Source of the DNA: Actinomycetota bacterium
GTDB lineage: Bacteria; Actinomycetota; Acidimicrobiia; Acidimicrobiales; Microtrichaceae
Assembly (NCBI GenBank): GCA_016870275.1
Contig: VGBZ01000020.1
Location: 1-42,967, forward strand
Reading direction: 5' to 3'
Length of the DNA: 42,967 nt
The position numbers and the translations under genes are program-made. Under the pieces are notes generated by a model, which searched no databases, had not been told where the DNA came from, and worked only from the letters and a program-made list of their open reading frames with translations. Of this stretch, positions 15,950 through 23,803 are shown piece after piece. How positions within the stretch are numbered: the first letter of the stretch is position 1; every line of letters starts with the position of its first letter.

Positions 15950-16735
15950 GTGGACGCCCCCCGTATCGATCTTCGACATTCCCGGGTCATGCTCACCGGT
16001 GCGAGCGGAGGGCTCGGCGCGGCCATCGCCCGGGAGCTGTCTCGTCGTGGAGCCGAACTCGTCCTGACCGCCCGCCGTCGTGAGCTGCTCGTGGACCTCT
16101 CGGGCCGGACCGGCGGTGAAGTGCTCGTCGCCGACCTCGCCGACCGGCTCGATGTCGATCGGTTGATCGAGGACTCCCTGGGCTGTGACGTCCTGATCCT
16201 CAATGCCGGAATCGGCAATGACGGTCCCCTTCAGGACGTCTCGGCCGATTCCGTCGACCTCGTGGTCGATGTCAACCTGCGGTCCCCGATCCAGATGGCG
16301 ATCGCCTTCGCCCAGCACCACCTGGCGCAGGGAACGAGCGCTGCGATCGTGGCGGTGGGTTCCGTGGCGGGCATCGTCGCCACGCCCAACACCCGGCTCT
16401 ACAACGCCACCAAGTTCGGCCTGAGAGGATTCATGCTCTCGTTGAACCAGGATCTGCTGGGATCGCCGGTGTCGGCGTCGTTGGTGGCCCCCGGTTTCAT
16501 CCGTGATGCCGGGATGTTCGCCGACAATGACATCGATCTCCCCCCTGGGGTGAGAACCAAGAGCCCTCAGGACGTCGCTGACGCTGTGATCCGGGCGATC
16601 GAGGACGCGCCGGCCGAGGTGTTCGCTGCCCCACCTGAACTGCGCGCCGTGGCGAAGATCTCGGCGCTCGTTCCGGGTGTGTCTGCCAGAATCCAGCGCA
16701 GCCTCGGTGTCGCCGAACGGACCGCCGACCGCTGA
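15950..16735 (+). CDS. Short-chain dehydrogenase/reductase (SDR)
   Basis: 261 aa. Cofactor motif TGASGGLG (16-23), NAG motif in LILNAGIGNDG (85-87), catalytic S138 in VAVGSVAG and Y151-x3-K155 in LYNATKFGLRG. The TARR segment after strand 2 suggests NADP(H) preference. The C-terminal part, ending in ALVPGVSARIQRSLG, resembles SDRs annotated as DltE/YqjQ-like short-chain oxidoreductases acting on lipids or unknown alcohols. It appears monocistronic: leaderless start, and five 28-bp hairpin-forming repeats begin within its last four codons. The substrate is unknown. Confidence 0.9.
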   Translation: MDAPRIDLRHSRVMLTGASGGLGAAIARELSRRGAELVLTARRRELLVDLSGRTGGEVLVADLADRLDVDRLIEDSLGCDVLILNAGIGNDGPLQDVSADSVDLVVDVNLRSPIQMAIAFAQHHLAQGTSAAIVAVGSVAGIVATPNTRLYNATKFGLRGFMLSLNQDLLGSPVSASLVAPGFIRDAGMFADNDIDLPPGVRTKSPQDVADAVIRAIEDAPAEVFAAPPELRAVAKISALVPGVSARIQRSLGVAERTADR

Positions 16736-16863
16736 AGCTGTCGGTCACAACGCCGACCGCTGAGGCTGTCGGTCACAACGCCGACCGCTGAGGCTGTCGG
16801 TCACAACGCCGACCGCTGAGGCTGTCGGTCACAACGCCGACCGCTGAGGCTGTCGGTCACAAC
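16724..16863. repeat. 28-bp tandem repeat, five copies
   Basis: Units at 16724-16751, 16752-16779, 16780-16807, 16808-16835 and 16836-16863. Copies 2-5 are identical and copy 1 differs by one base. Each contains GACCG and CGGTC about 10 nt apart, able to form a short stem. Copy 1 supplies the last codons and stop of the SDR gene; copy 5 ends just before the ribosome-binding site of the 55-aa gene. Confidence 0.97.
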
Positions 16864-16879
16864 GCGGAGGATCGAGAAA

Positions 16880-17047
16880 ATGGGTGACCTGACGCTCGTG
16901 TTCCTCGTTCCGATCCTGATGACGTTCCTGGCTTTCGGGGTGGTCACCGTCCTGATCGTCTGGCTCGTCCGGAGCGGGATGTTCGGCAAGTCCAAGGCCA
17001 AGCAGCAGCGAGCCAACCAACTCCAGGCCACCGGGTCCAAGGCGTGA
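16880..17047 (+). CDS. Small single-pass membrane protein, 55 aa
   Basis: ATG at 16880 with GGAGG 9 nt upstream, immediately after the 28-bp repeats. One long hydrophobic segment (about residues 4-31) followed by GMFGKSKAKQQRANQLQATGSKA, a basic helical tail, so N-out/C-in is expected by the positive-inside rule. No family recognised. It ends 3 nt before the next gene, so the two are likely co-translated and may act together. Confidence 0.7.
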   Translation: MGDLTLVFLVPILMTFLAFGVVTVLIVWLVRSGMFGKSKAKQQRANQLQATGSKA

Positions 17048-17050
17048 GCG

Positions 17051-17407
17051 ATGATCGTGGCGGTGCAGCCGACCGGAATGGTCGTGAACAACATCTACGT
17101 GCGCAGCGTGGTCCACTTCCGGCTCGAGCCGCTCGACGGTTCGGTCCCTTTCGAGTCATCGAAGACCATCATGTTGGCGCAGACCAACATGCCGCGGGTC
17201 GGTGACGTCTGGCCGGCCTGGTACGACCCGACCAACCCGACAGAGATCGCCGTCGGTCAGATCGAGGCGTTGACGAGCGACCAGATCCCGATGTTCCGGG
17301 AGTTCGGTATTCCTCACCCGCTCGACACCACTCCGGGGGCCCCACCTCCGGGAGTGCCTGCCGCCGGCCCTCCGACCGGACCGCCTGTGGATCCCCCACC
17401 GGGCTGA
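17051..17407 (+). CDS. Conserved-looking 118-aa protein with Pro/Gly-rich tail
   Basis: The N-terminal 80 residues look like a small beta domain: GMVVNNIYVRSVVHFRLEPLDGS, MPRVGDVWPAWYDPTNPTEIAVG. The YDPTNPTEIAV phrase is of the kind seen in DUF3592-like domains, where a YDP-x-NP motif precedes a strand. Residues 90-118 are Pro/Gly-rich and probably disordered. No membrane segment. It follows the 55-aa membrane protein by 3 nt and probably interacts with it. Function unknown. Confidence 0.7.
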   Translation: MIVAVQPTGMVVNNIYVRSVVHFRLEPLDGSVPFESSKTIMLAQTNMPRVGDVWPAWYDPTNPTEIAVGQIEALTSDQIPMFREFGIPHPLDTTPGAPPPGVPAAGPPTGPPVDPPPG

Positions 17408-17481
17408 CCGGTCAGACACGGGCTGAGCGGTCCCAAACGAGCCGAGCGGTCTCAGCGGACTTCCTCAGAGGTCAGTCGCGG

Positions 17482-17487
17482 TACGGT
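17482..17487 (+). promoter_or_regulatory. Leaderless -10 element of queC
   Basis: TACGGT 7 nt before the GTG at 17495, no Shine-Dalgarno. The 87-bp gap before queC shows no preQ1-riboswitch-like pseudoknot that I can see. Confidence 0.45.
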
Positions 17488-17494
17488 TCGGCTC

Positions 17495-18235
17495 GTGGGC
17501 GAACCCGCAGTCGTGCTCGTCTCCGGTGGACTCGATTCGGCCACGGCCCTCGCCGTGGCTGCCGCTGAGGGTTGTGACGTGTTCGCCCTGAGCTTCCGCT
17601 ACGGCCAGCGCCACGCCATCGAACTCGATGCCGCCAGCCGGGTGGTTGCGGCGCAGGCCCGTCGCAGCGGGAGCGAGATACGCCACGAGATCCTCGAGAT
17701 CGACCTCGCCCGATTGGGTGGTTCGTCGCTGACGGGCGATGGGGAGGTTCCCCGTCATGCCACGGTGAACGAGGTGCTCGATGGAGTAGCTGAGGCGATC
17801 CCATCGACGTACGTGCCGGCGCGCAACACGGTTTTCTTGAGTCATGCGTTGGCCTGGGCGGAGGTGCTCGGAGCAACTCGACTCGTGATCGGGGTCAATG
17901 CCGTGGACTACTCGGGGTACCCGGACTGCCGGCCCGAGTACCTCGAGGCGTTCGAGTCGATGGCGAATCTGGCGACCAAGGCGGCGGTGCAGGATGGCCG
18001 GACCTTGCGCGTGTCCGCACCGTTGGTCACCTTGAGCAAGGCCGCGATCATCAGGCTCGGGCTGTCTCTCGGTGTCGATTACGGGATCACGGTGAGCTGC
18101 TACGACCCGGATGAGACCGGTGCGGCCTGTGGCCGCTGCGACTCGTGTCTGCTGCGGGCGGCTGGATTCGCTGCCGCTGGCGTGCCCGATCCGACCCGCT
18201 ACGGCACCGGCGCTCCCTCAGGGCCGACGGCGTGA
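17495..18235 (+). CDS. queC: 7-cyano-7-deazaguanine synthase QueC
   Basis: 246 aa. ATP-dependent conversion of 7-carboxy-7-deazaguanine to preQ0 in the cytoplasm. PP-loop S10-G-G-L-D-S15 at the N-terminus, [12 protein letters not shown], the substrate loop [23 protein letters not shown], and the zinc cluster C202, C212, C215, C218 in [20 protein letters not shown]. Length and all motifs are standard. First gene of queC-queE-queD; its stop overlaps the queE GTG (GTGA). The product preQ0 could feed tRNA queuosine, 7-deazaguanine DNA modification or a secondary metabolite. Confidence 0.96.
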   Translation: MGEPAVVLVSGGLDSATALAVAAAEGCDVFALSFRYGQRHAIELDAASRVVAAQARRSGSEIRHEILEIDLARLGGSSLTGDGEVPRHATVNEVLDGVAEAIPSTYVPARNTVFLSHALAWAEVLGATRLVIGVNAVDYSGYPDCRPEYLEAFESMANLATKAAVQDGRTLRVSAPLVTLSKAAIIRLGLSLGVDYGITVSCYDPDETGAACGRCDSCLLRAAGFAAAGVPDPTRYGTGAPSGPTA

Positions 18236-18879
18236 CCTACCGGGTCAAGGAACTCTTCCCCACGCTGCAGGGCGAGGGCGCGCAGTCCGGTCGAGCGGCG
18301 GTGTTCTGCCGTTTCGCCGGATGCAACCTGTGGTCCGGACGCGAGGAGCACCGGTCCACTGCGGTGTGCCGGTTCTGCGACACCGACTTCGTCGGGACCG
18401 ACGGCCCCGGTGGAGGGGTGTTCTCCACTGCCGGCGAGCTCGCAGCGTCGGTAGCGGGGTGTTGGGATCGCTCCTTTGGTGACGGCGGGCGCAGTCTCGT
18501 CGTGTGCACCGGGGGAGAGCCGCTGTTGCAACTCGATACCGAACTGATCGACGCCCTGCACTCCGCAGGATTGGAGGTCGCTGTGGAGACCAACGGAACC
18601 CTTCCGGTGCCCGCTGGTGTCGATTGGGTGTGTGTGAGTCCCAAAGCGGGAGCGGATCTGGTCGTCGAACGGGCCGACGAGCTCAAGGTCGTCGTGCCGC
18701 AGTCGGTTGATCCGTCGACCTGGGATCACGTGGAGGTGGCGTACCGGTTCGTCCAACCCATGGCCGATCCGGACCCTGTGGTCACCGTCGAGAACGCGGC
18801 CTGGGCGCTCGAGTTCTGCCGGGCGCATCCTCGGTGGCGTCTCAGTGTCCAGAGCCACAAGTATCTGGGAATCCCCTGA
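18232..18879 (+). CDS. queE: 7-carboxy-7-deazaguanine synthase QueE (radical SAM)
   Basis: 215 aa. Rearranges 6-carboxytetrahydropterin to 7-carboxy-7-deazaguanine. The N-terminus [30 protein letters not shown] is diagnostic. The iron-sulphur cysteines C31, C46 and C49 form the expanded CX14CX2C pattern typical of many QueE proteins rather than CX3CX2[13 protein letters not shown] gives the GGE SAM motif, and VETNGT and SPKAG follow. The C-terminal [11 protein letters not shown] is the usual family end. The GTG start overlaps the queC stop. It is followed after 57 bp by queD. Confidence 0.96.
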   Translation: MTYRVKELFPTLQGEGAQSGRAAVFCRFAGCNLWSGREEHRSTAVCRFCDTDFVGTDGPGGGVFSTAGELAASVAGCWDRSFGDGGRSLVVCTGGEPLLQLDTELIDALHSAGLEVAVETNGTLPVPAGVDWVCVSPKAGADLVVERADELKVVVPQSVDPSTWDHVEVAYRFVQPMADPDPVVTVENAAWALEFCRAHPRWRLSVQSHKYLGIP

Positions 18880-18936
18880 CCGGATGGGTCGGGACCGACC
18901 CGCAGCGGGAGCGGGGAAAGCCGAGGAGTGAGACGG

Positions 18937-19317
18937 GTGGAGATCTTCAAGGAGTTCCGGATCGAGGCCGCTCATCACCTCCCCAACGTCGCTGAGGGTC
19001 ACAAGTGCCGACGGCTCCACGGTCACTCGTTCCGTATCGCCGTGCACGTGGAGGGACCGGTCGTCGAGCCGACCGGGTGGGTGCGCGACTTCGCTGAGAT
19101 CACCGCTGCGGTTGATCCGCTCGTCGAACTTCTCGACCACCGATACCTCAACGAGATCCCCGGGTTGGAGAACCCGACGAGTGAACATCTCGCTGTGTGG
19201 ATCTGGGACCGGCTCGTCCCGGTGTTGCCCGACCTGAGTCGCGTTGTCGTGCACGAGACCTGCACGAGTGGGTGCGAGTACCGCGGGTCCACCCGCCCGC
19301 GGTACCCGCACGATTGA
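18937..19317 (+). CDS. queD: 6-carboxy-5,6,7,8-tetrahydropterin synthase QueD
   Basis: 126 aa. Converts dihydroneopterin triphosphate to 6-carboxytetrahydropterin. Zinc ligands H13 (EAAHHLP), H28 and H30 (RLHGHSF), catalytic C24 in [10 protein letters not shown], then [20 protein letters not shown] and the glutamate in [14 protein letters not shown] start at the GTG at 18937 because GAGGAG lies 8 nt upstream and MEIFKEF matches the usual family N-terminus; a GTG at 18928 would overlap that site. No folE, queF or tgt lies in the window, so the GTP entry step and the fate of preQ0 are encoded elsewhere. Confidence 0.95.
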   Translation: MEIFKEFRIEAAHHLPNVAEGHKCRRLHGHSFRIAVHVEGPVVEPTGWVRDFAEITAAVDPLVELLDHRYLNEIPGLENPTSEHLAVWIWDRLVPVLPDLSRVVVHETCTSGCEYRGSTRPRYPHD

Positions 19318-19360
19318 CGACCGCTCGCCCGGGTGGTGTGAGCCGTCGAGCCGGTCAGAC

Positions 19361-20333
19361 TCAGGCTGCGAGTGCAAACGCGCTGGCGTGGAGGATGGTG
19401 CCGTCCCAGGTGAGTGCCTGGCCTGACACCCGATCGGAGCGGAGGTGGTGCTCCACTCCGAGTCCAACACCCGGAGCCGTGACCTGTCGGGCCTTGCGGA
19501 TACGGCGGAGGAACCGAATCGCCCGATCGAGTGAGGGTGATCCCTCCTCGGTCGTGGTGGCGTCGATGAGGTAGCTCCTCACGATCGCAGTCCAGTGCGG
19601 TCGGAGGAGATCGGTCGAGCCGAAGATCTCGGCGGCGACGGGGCGGCGGCCGTGGAACACGATGACTCCGACCTGGTCCGGGAGTGGCCCCCGCTCAGCG
19701 AGGCTGTCCAGCGCCGCTCCGAGCCGTTGGTCGGTGAGGAAGAGAGCATCGGCGTCGGCGATGTTTCGCGTTTCGGAGGTGATCCTCCGATCGTGAAGTG
19801 TCTCCTCGACGCTGGACCAGACGAGGTGCTGGTCGCTGAGTCGTTCGCCGTCGAACTCGACCCGTTCGGAAACGCTCGACTGCTTGGCCCGGCGGACCCG
19901 GGTCGGGGCGAAGGAGTCGCCCCTCGTCAAGGGCTCGTCCGCCTCGCCAACGTCCGGCTTCGACGCAGCTCACCGGGACCTGAAGCGTGCTGCGGGCGTC
20001 GACGAGGATGCTGGTGTTGAACGTGCGCTGCTGGAGGCCTCCACTGACCGTCTCGCCCTCGACGAGGAGCGCTGGGGTGGCGCTGCTGTTGGTGACGCTC
20101 ACCGAGGGCACGGACTCCTCTGAGGCCTCGTCGATCGTGAGGTCCACGAGGTCCCCGGTCCCTATCGACCCGCTCGCCGGGCCGCCGAGCGCCGGGAGGT
20201 AGATCGGGACGAACGTGGCGCCGCCTCGGGTGATGCCGACCCCCAGGGCGACGTGGCGGAGAGCCTCGAAGGGATTGACCGGATCGGACGTGTCGGGTTG
20301 CTGCTGGCCGTCCTCGGGCTGGATGGTGGGCAT
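19361..20333 (-). pseudogene. ARPP-1-like protein, frameshifted
   Basis: Starts at the ATG at 20333 with AGAGGAG 6 nt upstream. It reads MPTIQPEDG ... ALLVEGETVSGGLQQRTFNTSILVDARSTLQVPVSCVEAGRW, the core of the ARPP-1 domain as I recall it. At about 19945-19952 the frame must shift by one base; the other frame then continues GEADEPLTRGDSFAPTRVRRAKQSSV ... DALFLTDQRLGAALDSLAERGPLPDQVGVIVFHGRRPVAAEIFGSTDLLRPHWTAIVRSYLIDA, the second half of the same domain, to the stop at 19361. Together about 323 codons, a normal length. ARPP-1 proteins are of unknown function and have been linked by context to stress or conflict systems. The gene has the TGTCACA-N16-CTCGG promoter of the VWA gene. Lesion versus sequence error cannot be told here. 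Confidence 0.75.
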
Positions 20334-20375
20334 CGATGGCTCCTCTCTGGCGGTGGTTGGCGGGTTGCCGACCAC

Positions 20376-20403
20376 CCGAGGATCATCCCTCCGACATGTG
20401 ACA
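20376..20403 (-). promoter_or_regulatory. TGTCACA-N16-CTCGG promoter of the ARPP-1-like gene
   Basis: TGTCACA (20403-20397), 16 bp, CTCGG (20380-20376) on the minus strand, about 45 nt before the ATG. Also shares the three bases after the box (TGTCACATGT) with the VWA promoter. Confidence 0.6.
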
Positions 20404-20451
20404 CCGAGCGCTGCGACTTCCGGAAGCGAGCCGCTCGGTGTCCTCACGCGA

Positions 20452-20479
20452 AACGGCCCGGGCTGATGCCCGGGCCGTT
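20452..20479 (-). terminator. Rho-independent-type terminator of the lipoprotein gene
   Basis: A perfect 12-bp stem (20452-20463 with 20468-20479), 4-nt loop, ending in TTT on the minus strand, about 60 bp after the lipoprotein stop. Confidence 0.8.
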
Positions 20480-20538
20480 CCGGTTGTTGTTGGTTGTGGT
20501 CGCTGACACCGCTCACGCGGGGCCAGATCGGTGAGAAC

Positions 20539-21411
20539 TCAGGCGGGGCCTGTCTGGAACGAGTAGGTGTGCTGGCCGTCGGCCCCGGTGAACGTCTGGG
20601 TGTAGTTCTTCGTCCCGGTCAAGGTGAAGATGCCGCCTCCAAGCACATCCGGCGGAACATCGACCAGCGGGATGTTGATGTTCGGCACAGTGACTCCTGT
20701 GAGCAGCGAGTTCAGCGTGGTGCCGAGCGTTCCGCCGGCGCCGATGCCGACGTAGACCGCACCGCCGAGCACGTCGTCGCACAGGCCGGCGCACGGGATG
20801 TTCGACACGATGATCTTGAACAGCGAACCGATGTTGGAGAAGAGGGCATTGAGCACGAGATCGATGATCGCCTGCTCGCTGCTCGGCAACGTCGCTGTGG
20901 CCAGCAGATTGTTCAACACGCTCTTGAACGTGTTGGCGAGGCCGTTGGCGCCGGTCGAGAGCGAGTTGATCGTGTCTTCCTCTGCGGCCCAGATGTAGGT
21001 GCCGAACACGGTCAGCTTGCTGTTCGGGTTGAACACGTCGAGGACGTCGAGCGGTTGGATGTTCTTGAACGTGATCGGCGCCTGCTGGCCACCAGACAGC
21101 ACTCGGGTCGAACCTTCGCTCAGACCGTTGATCTTGTCGCCATTGACGACCCAGGTCTCGGCGGAGTTGGCCTGACCAATGGTCACCTTGAATCCGATGT
21201 GGATCAGGTACGCCTCGTCGTCGCAGTTCGGGATGGCGACGCAGGCACCGAAGATACGGACTTCGTCTTGAGAGTCGTTCGAGGTGATGCTCGTCGCCTT
21301 GAGCGACCAGTTCTTGGGCGCTGGCGGTGGCGGCGGGACACAAGCACCCGCAACCAGTCCCATGGCTGCGAGCAGTCCGATGACGGCCAACTTGGCGGTA
21401 CGTGTCTTCAC
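20539..21411 (-). CDS. Secreted lipoprotein of unknown function
   Basis: 290 aa from the GTG at 21411, with AGGGAGAG upstream. Signal peptide VKTRTAKLAVIGLLAAMGLVAGAC ends in a lipobox with the Cys at residue 24, followed by a Pro-rich PPPPPAP linker. The mature part is a mixed domain: an N-terminal beta-rich part with paired Cys (FGACVAIPNCDDEAYLI), a central helical hydrophobic part (LANTFKSVLNNLLATATLP, IIDLVLNALFSNIGSLFKIIV) with another Cys pair (IPCAGLC), and a beta C-terminus ending YTQTFTGADGQHTYSFQTGPA. Lower GC than the neighbours. No family recognised. It has its own terminator and appears monocistronic; 189 bp of non-coding DNA precede it, AT-richer than average. Confidence 0.8.
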   Translation of the reverse strand: MKTRTAKLAVIGLLAAMGLVAGACVPPPPPAPKNWSLKATSITSNDSQDEVRIFGACVAIPNCDDEAYLIHIGFKVTIGQANSAETWVVNGDKINGLSEGSTRVLSGGQQAPITFKNIQPLDVLDVFNPNSKLTVFGTYIWAAEEDTINSLSTGANGLANTFKSVLNNLLATATLPSSEQAIIDLVLNALFSNIGSLFKIIVSNIPCAGLCDDVLGGAVYVGIGAGGTLGTTLNSLLTGVTVPNINIPLVDVPPDVLGGGIFTLTGTKNYTQTFTGADGQHTYSFQTGPA

Positions 21412-21600
21412 TGGATCTCTCCCTCGTTCGCCCTCTCGACCGTCGGTCCGGTCGGCAACGGTGCACGGGTGCTGTGCACCTTGGTCAATGTAGGGAAGTC
21501 CACATCCAAAGTCCAATGTTTCCGAATGTTGTTCATGTTCTGTCCAACGGAGGGAACCGCTGTTCGCCGGCGGTCGTCGGCCTGCATGCAGCGCTGGCGC

Positions 21601-22758
21601 TCAACGCATCGAAGCGAACGCGCTCCGTACTTCGTCGACGAACAGTCCCGGTTGCTCGAACGCTGCGAAGTGGCCGCCCCGGTCCAGTTCCCCGAAGTGC
21701 CGCAGGTCGCTGAAACGCTGCTCGGCCCACCGCCGGGAGGTCCGGAAGATCTCCTTCGGGAAGATCGAGCACCCGACGGGCACCGAGATCGGTGAGAAGT
21801 CGGGCTGCTTGAACGACTCCCAGTAGAGCCGGGCCGACGACGCCGCCGACCTCGTGGTCCAGTACACCATCACGTTGTCGAGCAGTTCGTCGGCCGTCAG
21901 GGCGTTGCGGGGGTCGCCATCGCAGTCCGTCCAGGCCCAGAACTTCTCGACGATCCACGCCATCTGTCCGACGGGCGAGTCGGTCAATCCGTAGCCGAGC
22001 GTCTGCGGTCGCGTCGACTGCTGGGTCGAGTACCCGTTGTCCCACTGCTGGTAGTGGTCGAACGCCGCCAGGGATGCCAGTTCCGTCTCGGTCAGGTCGT
22101 CCATCGTCGCCGGATCGGGCAGTACCAGCGGCATGTTCATGTGGATGCCCGCCAGGTGCTCCGGGTGGCCGGAGCCGAGCGCGGCGGTGACCATCGATCC
22201 CCAGTCGCCGCCCTGGGCGCCGAAGCGTTCGTAGCCGAGCCGGAGCATCAGTTGTTCCCAGGCCGCGGCGATGCGCAGGACACCCCAGCCGGGTTCGGTC
22301 GGCTTGTCGCTCCAACCGAAGCCGGGCAGGGAGGGACAGACCACGTGGAACGCGTCGGCGGCGTCGCCGCCGTGGGCGACCGGGTCGCTGAGTGGACCGA
22401 CGACCTTCAGGAACTCGACGACGGAGCCCGGCCAGCCGTGGGTGACGACGAGCGGCAGGGCGTCGGCCTCGGGTGAGCGGACGTGGAGGAAGTGGATCCC
22501 CAGCCCGTCGATGGTCGTCCGGAACTGGCCGAGGTCGTTGAGCTGTCGTTCCAGGCGACGCCAGTCGTAGTCGTCCCGCCAGTGGTCGGCGAGCTCCCGG
22601 GTGATCCCCAGGGGCATGCCCTGGGACCAGGGCTGATCTCCCCCGGCCACCGTCTCGGCCTCGGGCCAACGGGTCCGGCCCAGCCGGTCACAAAGGTCGT
22701 CGAGCTCGGAGGCGTCGACGGAGATGGTCAACGGGGAGATGGTCGTGTCGTCGCTCAT
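21601..22758 (-). CDS. Epoxide hydrolase (EHN-domain, juvenile-hormone-type)
   Basis: 385 aa. The N-terminal EHN lid domain (ELDDLCDRLGRTRWPEAE, DYDWRRLERQLNDLGQFRTTIDGLGIHFLHVRS) precedes the alpha/beta-hydrolase core. HGWPGS oxyanion motif near residue 109, nucleophile Asp in GAQGGDWGSMVTAAL, and catalytic His in the C-terminal DRGGHFAAFEQP. Opens epoxides to vicinal diols, often in detoxification or catabolism of terpenes and lipids. The ATG has no Shine-Dalgarno; TAACCT ends 7 nt upstream. Divergent from the nuclease-like gene at 22826. Confidence 0.92.
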   Translation of the reverse strand: MSDDTTISPLTISVDASELDDLCDRLGRTRWPEAETVAGGDQPWSQGMPLGITRELADHWRDDYDWRRLERQLNDLGQFRTTIDGLGIHFLHVRSPEADALPLVVTHGWPGSVVEFLKVVGPLSDPVAHGGDAADAFHVVCPSLPGFGWSDKPTEPGWGVLRIAAAWEQLMLRLGYERFGAQGGDWGSMVTAALGSGHPEHLAGIHMNMPLVLPDPATMDDLTETELASLAAFDHYQQWDNGYSTQQSTRPQTLGYGLTDSPVGQMAWIVEKFWAWTDCDGDPRNALTADELLDNVMVYWTTRSAASSARLYWESFKQPDFSPISVPVGCSIFPKEIFRTSRRWAEQRFSDLRHFGELDRGGHFAAFEQPGLFVDEVRSAFASMR

Positions 22759-22765
22759 GACCGGC

Positions 22766-22771
22766 AGGTTA
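22766..22771 (-). promoter_or_regulatory. Leaderless -10 element of the epoxide hydrolase
   Basis: TAACCT on the minus strand, 7 nt before the ATG at 22758; no Shine-Dalgarno. Confidence 0.5.
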
Positions 22772-22825
22772 GGGCCGGTTCCCGATCCGCACGACGCCGT
22801 CCCGGTCGGGTGGGAGACTCCCGGG

Positions 22826-23803
22826 GTGCACGGAGAGGTGGGCGGCGCGCTGTTCGACGAGGTGGTCGCCGAACTGGAGGTGCTGGATCCGGCGCTCGCC
22901 GTCTCGGCGACCGGGGCGCTGCCCGGCCTGCGCGACCGGCTCGAGCAACGAGCCTCGGCCGCCGCTGCACTTCTCGACGGTCACGAGGAGGGAGCAGTCC
23001 TGCGGGTGCCGAAGAGCCGGCTGGCGGACCTGCAGCAGTGCGAACGGCTGGCGGTCGCCCGTCACGCCCGGCCCGACGCCGGCCCGCCCGGGCTGGCCGC
23101 GCTCCGCGGGGTCGCCCTGGACCGTTTCGTCCTGCTCGAGGTGGCCCAGGGTCCGATCGTGGATCCGGTCGAGGAGCTCCTGTCGGTGCTCGACGTCCAG
23201 GGTGAGCTCGACACCTGCGACCAGGTCGTCGCCGCGGCCTCGGCCGACCCCGGGTTCGTCGACGACCTGGCGGCGGCGGCCGCGGCCTGGCGCGGTGTCC
23301 CGCGGTCGTGGTGGCCGCGCCTGCAGAGCCCGGCGGTGGCGCAGCTCGCCGATGGCCGGGTCGTGTGCTCCGGCAAGCTCGACGTCGAGCTGGGCGGGGT
23401 GCTGACCCCTCACCCGGGGGTGGTCGTGGAGGTCAAGTCCGGTGCGCCACGGCCGGCCCACGTCGAGGAGGTCGCGCTCTACGCGCTGCTCGTCGGCTGG
23501 CGCGACGGGGTCGCACCGTCACTGGTGGCCCGGTGGTACCCGGACGAGCCGACGGCGTGCATGCCGGTGGACACCGGCCTGCTGACATCGGCGGCGGCCC
23601 GCCTGGGCGATGCGATCGAGCAGTGGGCGCAGCTGGTCGTCGGCCGTCGGCCCGAGGAGTCGCCGGGACCATGGTGTCGGTGGTGCCCTCACGCCGCCGT
23701 CTGTCCGAGCGCTGCGGCCACGGCCGGGCCGACCCCGGGTGGGCTCGCAGATCCGGACGACGAGGTCGAGTGGGAGCCGCCGGGTGACGAGGTCGGGCCG
23801 TGA
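22826..23803 (+). CDS. Fe-S PD-(D/E)XK nuclease-like protein (Cas4/RecB-like)
   Basis: 325 aa from the GTG at 22826. The nuclease core is SGKLDVELGG (D186) followed by VVVEVKSGAP (E202-x-K204) and HVEEVALYALLVGW in the position of the RecB-type Q-motif. One Cys upstream (C72 in LQQCERLAVARHAR) and three at the C-terminus (C284, C287, C293 in CRWCPHAAVC) match the four ligands of the 4Fe-4S cluster in Cas4/AddB-type nucleases. Probably processes DNA ends, but no helicase or Cas gene is adjacent. The stop overlaps the next gene by GTGA, and that neighbour is a degenerate paralogue with the same Cys layout. The start is uncertain (another GTG at 22838; the frame is open to 22724). Confidence 0.8.
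   Translation: MHGEVGGALFDEVVAELEVLDPALAVSATGALPGLRDRLEQRASAAAALLDGHEEGAVLRVPKSRLADLQQCERLAVARHARPDAGPPGLAALRGVALDRFVLLEVAQGPIVDPVEELLSVLDVQGELDTCDQVVAAASADPGFVDDLAAAAAAWRGVPRSWWPRLQSPAVAQLADGRVVCSGKLDVELGGVLTPHPGVVVEVKSGAPRPAHVEEVALYALLVGWRDGVAPSLVARWYPDEPTACMPVDTGLLTSAAARLGDAIEQWAQLVVGRRPEESPGPWCRWCPHAAVCPSAAATAGPTPGGLADPDDEVEWEPPGDEVGP

Noticed and set aside
16724-16863. Five 28-bp repeats considered as a CRISPR array
   Set aside because: Repeats are directly adjacent with no spacers and no cas genes nearby apart from Cas4-like nucleases 6 kb away; it is a simple tandem repeat.
17408-17494. preQ1/preQ0 riboswitch before queC
   Set aside because: No stem-loop plus A-rich tail typical of preQ1 aptamers; a leaderless promoter leaves no room for a leader RNA.
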